Shown: in pieces, positions 61,358 through 64,000 of the stretch | How the letters are laid out: each line of letters begins with the position of its first letter | Numbering within the stretch: the stretch's first letter is position 1 | Origin: Alkaliphilus hydrothermalis | GTDB lineage: Bacteria; Bacillota; Clostridia; Peptostreptococcales; Natronincolaceae | Direction: 5' to 3' | Length of the DNA stretch: 64,000 bases | Assembly (NCBI RefSeq): GCF_016908555.1 | Contig: NZ_JAFBEE010000014.1 | Location: 1-64,000, forward strand | Made by a program: the position numbers and the translations under genes | The notes under the pieces: generated by a model | What the model saw: only the letters and a program-made list of their open reading frames with translations | The model's database searches: none | Told to the model about the DNA's origin: nothing

Positions 61358-62230
61358 TTATGCCCTCTCTAACAACTCTACAATTCTTTCCAAGTCATCT
61401 TCATTGTAATATTCTATTTCTATCTTACCTTTTTTAGGTCCTTTATTGATGGTTACTTTAGTTCCAAATCTCTTTTTCAAACTATCTTCAATTTCTAGCA
61501 AAATGTAATCCTTAGATTTGCTTGTTTTTTCTTTTTTATTAGAGGTGTTTTTAGGCTCTATTAGCTCTTCTAACTGTCTTACGTTTAACTGATGCTCTAG
61601 TATCTGTTGAGCTACCTTATATTGATTTTCAAGGTTATCTAGTCTAAGGAGTACTCGTCCATGTCCACTACTAATTTGACCTAATCGAATCATTTCTATT
61701 ACTCTTTCATCCAGATTAAGTAATCTAATGGAATTTGCAATATATGGTCTACTTTTACCAATCGCCTCTGATAGTTGTTCTTGAGTGATACTGTAGTCCT
61801 TCAGGATTTGCTGATATGCCAGTGCTTCTTCAATAACATTTAAGTCTTCCCTCTGTAGATTCTCAACTAAGGCAATTTCTAAAATTCTATGATCTTCATA
61901 TTGCTTAACAATACAAGGTATCTCTTGCAGTTGAAGTTCCTTTGCCGCCCTCCATCTACGTTCACCAGCAATAATCATATAACCCTTTTCTTCCTTCATT
62001 ACAATTATGGGCTGGATAAAACCGTGATTTTTTATGGATTGTGCAAGTTCTAGTATTTGCTCCTGTTGAAAGTCTTTTCTAGGTTGATTTACATTAGGAT
62101 ATACTTTATTAATATTTATATTATGTACTTTTCCCTCAACTATTGAATCTTCTTCAATATGTACTGTATTTGTTTGAGGAATTAGAGCTTCTAATCCCTT
62201 ACCAAGCCCTCTCTTTTTCGCTTTTGTCAT
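61358..62230 (-). CDS. parB: Chromosome partitioning protein ParB (Spo0J)
   Basis: A 290-residue protein. The start KKRGLGKGLEALIP is typical. The CTPase/ParB-N domain has NQPRKDF and AGERRWRAAKEL, and the helix-turn-helix is TQEQLSEAIGKSRPYIANSIRLL. The C-terminal part dimerises. It binds the parS sites at 55407 and 61304 and loads condensin. Its ATG lies directly beside the parA stop codon. Confidence 0.97.
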   Translation of the reverse strand: MTKAKKRGLGKGLEALIPQTNTVHIEEDSIVEGKVHNININKVYPNVNQPRKDFQQEQILELAQSIKNHGFIQPIIVMKEEKGYMIIAGERRWRAAKELQLQEIPCIVKQYEDHRILEIALVENLQREDLNVIEEALAYQQILKDYSITQEQLSEAIGKSRPYIANSIRLLNLDERVIEMIRLGQISSGHGRVLLRLDNLENQYKVAQQILEHQLNVRQLEELIEPKNTSNKKEKTSKSKDYILLEIEDSLKKRFGTKVTINKGPKKGKIEIEYYNEDDLERIVELLERA

Positions 62231-63004
62231 CTAAATCACGTCCTCCTCAAAATCAAGAAACTCTTCAGCTAATTCTACATAGGCTTCAGCACCTTTTGAC
62301 TTTTCATCGTAATAGATAATTGGTTGTCCAAAGCTAGGGGCTTCTGCTAATCTAACATTTCTAGGAATGATGGTTGTATAGACTTTACCTTTGAAGTAGG
62401 CTTTTACCTCATCCACCACCTGTATGGATAAATTGGTTCTACCATCAAACATACTGATTACTACACCCTCAATTTCCAGTGAAGGATTAATACTCCTCTT
62501 GACTAATTGAATGGTGTTCATCAATTGACTAACGCCCTCTAAAGCATAATACTCACACTGAATAGGAATCAACACTCCATCCACAGCTGAAAGGGAGTTA
62601 ATCGTTAATAGTCCCAAAGAAGGGGGGCAATCAATAAAAATGTAGTCATATTCTGATCTAATCTGATTTAACGCATATCTTAACTTGTTTTCACGGCCTT
62701 CCATCTGAGCCAATTCTATTTCAGCTCCTGCTAATTGTACGCTTGATGGTACTATATCAAGATTTTCGTAATCAGTCTTAATAATAACCTTATTAATATC
62801 TACTTCATTAACAATGACATCATATATGCTATACTCTAATACAGTTTTATCAATGCCAAAACCACTTGTGGTGTTACCTTGAGGGTCAATATCGATAACA
62901 CAAACTTTTTTTCCCTTTTTAGCAATACATGCACTTAAATTAACGTTTGTTGTCGTCTTACCTACCCCGCCTTTTTGATTAAAAATTGCAACAACTTTAC
63001 TCAT
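62231..63004 (-). CDS. soj: Chromosome partitioning ATPase ParA (Soj)
   Basis: A 257-residue ATPase. The deviant Walker A KGGVGKTTT is at about 11-19, and IDIDPQGNTT and FIDCPPSLG follow. It acts with ParB in origin segregation and controls DnaA in Bacillus. ATG at 63004 is preferred over GTG at 63007 because of the spacing to GGGAG. It is followed without a gap by parB. Confidence 0.97.
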   Translation of the reverse strand: MSKVVAIFNQKGGVGKTTTNVNLSACIAKKGKKVCVIDIDPQGNTTSGFGIDKTVLEYSIYDVIVNEVDINKVIIKTDYENLDIVPSSVQLAGAEIELAQMEGRENKLRYALNQIRSEYDYIFIDCPPSLGLLTINSLSAVDGVLIPIQCEYYALEGVSQLMNTIQLVKRSINPSLEIEGVVISMFDGRTNLSIQVVDEVKAYFKGKVYTTIIPRNVRLAEAPSFGQPIIYYDEKSKGAEAYVELAEEFLDFEEDVI

Positions 63005-63394
63005 CACTTCTCACTCCCTCCCTACGGAACAACTATATTATTTTTATTTCGTCAAATAAGTTTAATAACCCTGCTTTTTAGTTTTAATGTAAAATAATAT
63101 TTAAATAAATCAAACAACTACACCTAGCCTGTCCATCTTTAAACTAATACTTATACATAAATATATGCTCATCCTAATAAGAAATCATAAAAAATGTAAT
63201 AAAAAATTAAAATTTTTTTGGATACATTTATTCTATCAATAATCTGTCTAAAAAGATATATAAAACTCCTTCTTTACAATAAAATTAAATTTGTTTTATA
63301 AAAAAAAGTAAAGTATTTCTAAATTGATTATCTGAAACATACTAATGATATAGAGCATTTTACAAATAACATATATAACTAAGGGGGCATTAAA
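63005..63394. other. AT-rich spacer of 390 bases before soj
   Basis: A divergent spacer between soj and the GDT1-like gene. It is very AT-rich and probably holds both promoters. I found no DnaA boxes, parS or gene in it. Confidence 0.5.
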
Positions 63395-63664
63395 ATGCTA
63401 CGAGTAATCTTTACAACCTTTGTAATCGTGTTTTTCGCAGAATTAGGTGATAAAACACAACTACAAACAATGCTTTTAGCAACACAAGCAAAATCCGTTT
63501 GGCCTGTATTTATAGGCTCATCTTTAGCTTTAATACTGAGTTCTTTCGTAGGGGTTATTGCAGCTACCTATATAAATAAATTTATAGATCCCCACTACTT
63601 ACAGATGGCTGCAGGCGTAATTTTTATCATTATCGGTTTGCTGACATTATCAGGTAAAATATAA
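63395..63664 (+). CDS. Half-size TMEM165/GDT1 family membrane protein
   Basis: An 89-residue protein with three membrane helices. The family motif ExGDKT is in FFAELGDKTQLQTMLLA (about 14-30). Complete GDT1/UPF0016 proteins have two such halves and transport Mn2+ or Ca2+ in exchange for H+. Single-repeat forms are known in bacteria and would act as dimers. No second half follows in the window. The ATG follows AAGGGGGCATTAAA. Confidence 0.85.
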   Translation: MLRVIFTTFVIVFFAELGDKTQLQTMLLATQAKSVWPVFIGSSLALILSSFVGVIAATYINKFIDPHYLQMAAGVIFIIIGLLTLSGKI

Positions 63665-63743
63665 TCGCATCAAGCTTTTTTATATTTGAAATTAACAAGT
63701 TTATTTGTACATTTAATAAACTAATTACATATTGAAGCACAAA

Positions 63744-63771
63744 AAAGATTACTAGTTTTATAGTAATCTTT
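63744..63771. terminator. Bidirectional terminator between the GDT1-like gene and noc
   Basis: AAAGATTACTA pairs with TAGTAATCTTT around six bases, with A- and T-runs on both sides. It serves the two convergent genes. Confidence 0.8.
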
Positions 63772-63795
63772 CATCTAAGCTATTATATCAGCATG

Positions 63796-64000
63796 TTAAC
63801 TTTTAGGTATCTTTACTGTTACTTCTATGTACTCACCTTTATCTACTTGATTAAACTCAGCCTTTTCTTGCTTGTCTTTAATGGCATCATAGGCTTGTTT
63901 AATTGTGTTAATGTATATTCTATAGTTCATAAAACTCCTAATTTTTTTATTGTTTTTAGGTTCTTTTTCTTGGCTTATTTCCTCCAACATAACCTGTACT
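63796..64000 (-). CDS. noc: Nucleoid occlusion protein Noc, C-terminal end (partial)
   Basis: The last 68 or so residues of a protein that continues past the right edge; the frame is open to base 64000. FMNYRIYINTIKQAYDAIKD and YIEVTVKIPKS match the C-terminus of ParB-related Noc, which binds DNA and the membrane and blocks division over the nucleoid. An ATG at 63990 is probably internal. The order noc, soj, spo0J is the standard one near the Firmicute origin. Confidence 0.8.
   Translation of the reverse strand, partial: VQVMLEEISQEKEPKNNKKIRSFMNYRIYINTIKQAYDAIKDKQEKAEFNQVDKGEYIEVTVKIPKS

Noticed and set aside
63005..63394. oriC between soj and the GDT1-like gene
   Set aside because: AT-rich, but I found no DnaA boxes; dnaA and dnaN are not in the window.
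1..64000. CRISPR array, prophage or complete insertion sequence
   Set aside because: No regularly spaced repeats, phage structural genes or transposase genes were seen anywhere in the window.

Overview
The window comes from the chromosome of a low-GC, spore-forming anaerobic Firmicute (class Clostridia). Gene content and style resemble Alkaliphilus-type organisms, but that genus is inference. Supporting signs are the sporulation genes bofA and yyaC, a WalRK cell-wall operon, a flavodiiron protein, strong AGGAGG ribosome binding sites, AT-rich spacers and a probable selenoprotein. The right end holds soj/parA, spo0J/parB, two perfect parS sites and the C-terminal end of noc, so the window lies close to the replication origin. 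Most genes are on the minus strand, reading from right to left.

Layout from left to right. 1-2090: a probable group II intron 5' end cut by the window edge, then an alkylsulfatase. 2.2-15.3 kb: an accessory region beside the 3' end of rlmH. It carries a small membrane protein and its larger DUF4846 relative, an SRPBCC protein, a TetR/flavin-protein pair, a divergent MarR/oxidoreductase pair, a DNA alkylation repair protein, an NhaC antiporter, an ABC exporter, an Fe-S protein and a Nudix hydrolase. 15.3-25.6 kb: the conserved block rlmH, yyzF-like, htrA, walJ, murA, yycI, yycH, a secreted protein, walK, walR. 25.7-31.2 kb: four envelope hydrolases (HEXXH-type, subtilase, LysM/M23, M1). 31.4-33.5 kb: a DnaD-domain protein and a helicase loader on the plus strand. 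34.1-36.3 kb: tRNA-Glu, tRNA-Lys, purA and a DUF1858 selenoprotein. 36.4-44.8 kb: a DnaA-box cluster, a GNAT enzyme, a flavodiiron protein, dnaB, rplI, gdpP, DUF2232, a MazG-like protein and an aromatic acid exporter family protein. 45.1-53.5 kb: bofA, DUF2508, PhoH/PIN, a cupin with a divergent Crp/Fnr regulator, a stretch of decayed genes, recR, ybaB and dnaX. 53.6-64 kb: CvpA, a DUF5711 propeller, a YkvI-like protein, yyaC, YkuS, a lipid kinase, DUF4446, a cysteine desulfurase family protein, parB, parA, a half-size GDT1 protein and partial noc.

The most notable observations are these. (1) Sequence matching the 3' end of rlmH, which encodes GEPYHK, recurs at 2.8 kb in the same orientation (22 of 25 bases), with weaker matches at 6.4 and 2.25 kb. 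This suggests a chain of SCC-like insertions at rlmH. (2) A 67-residue DUF1858 protein has an in-frame UGA giving a CxxU motif followed by a possible SECIS hairpin. (3) Four DnaA boxes lie within 110 bp, far from a recognisable oriC. (4) A dispersed palindromic repeat (GAGTC, core GAACCGTCCC, GACTC) occurs at least four times, and the intron at the left edge appears to interrupt one copy. (5) At least three broken genes lie between recR and the DUF2508-bofA pair.
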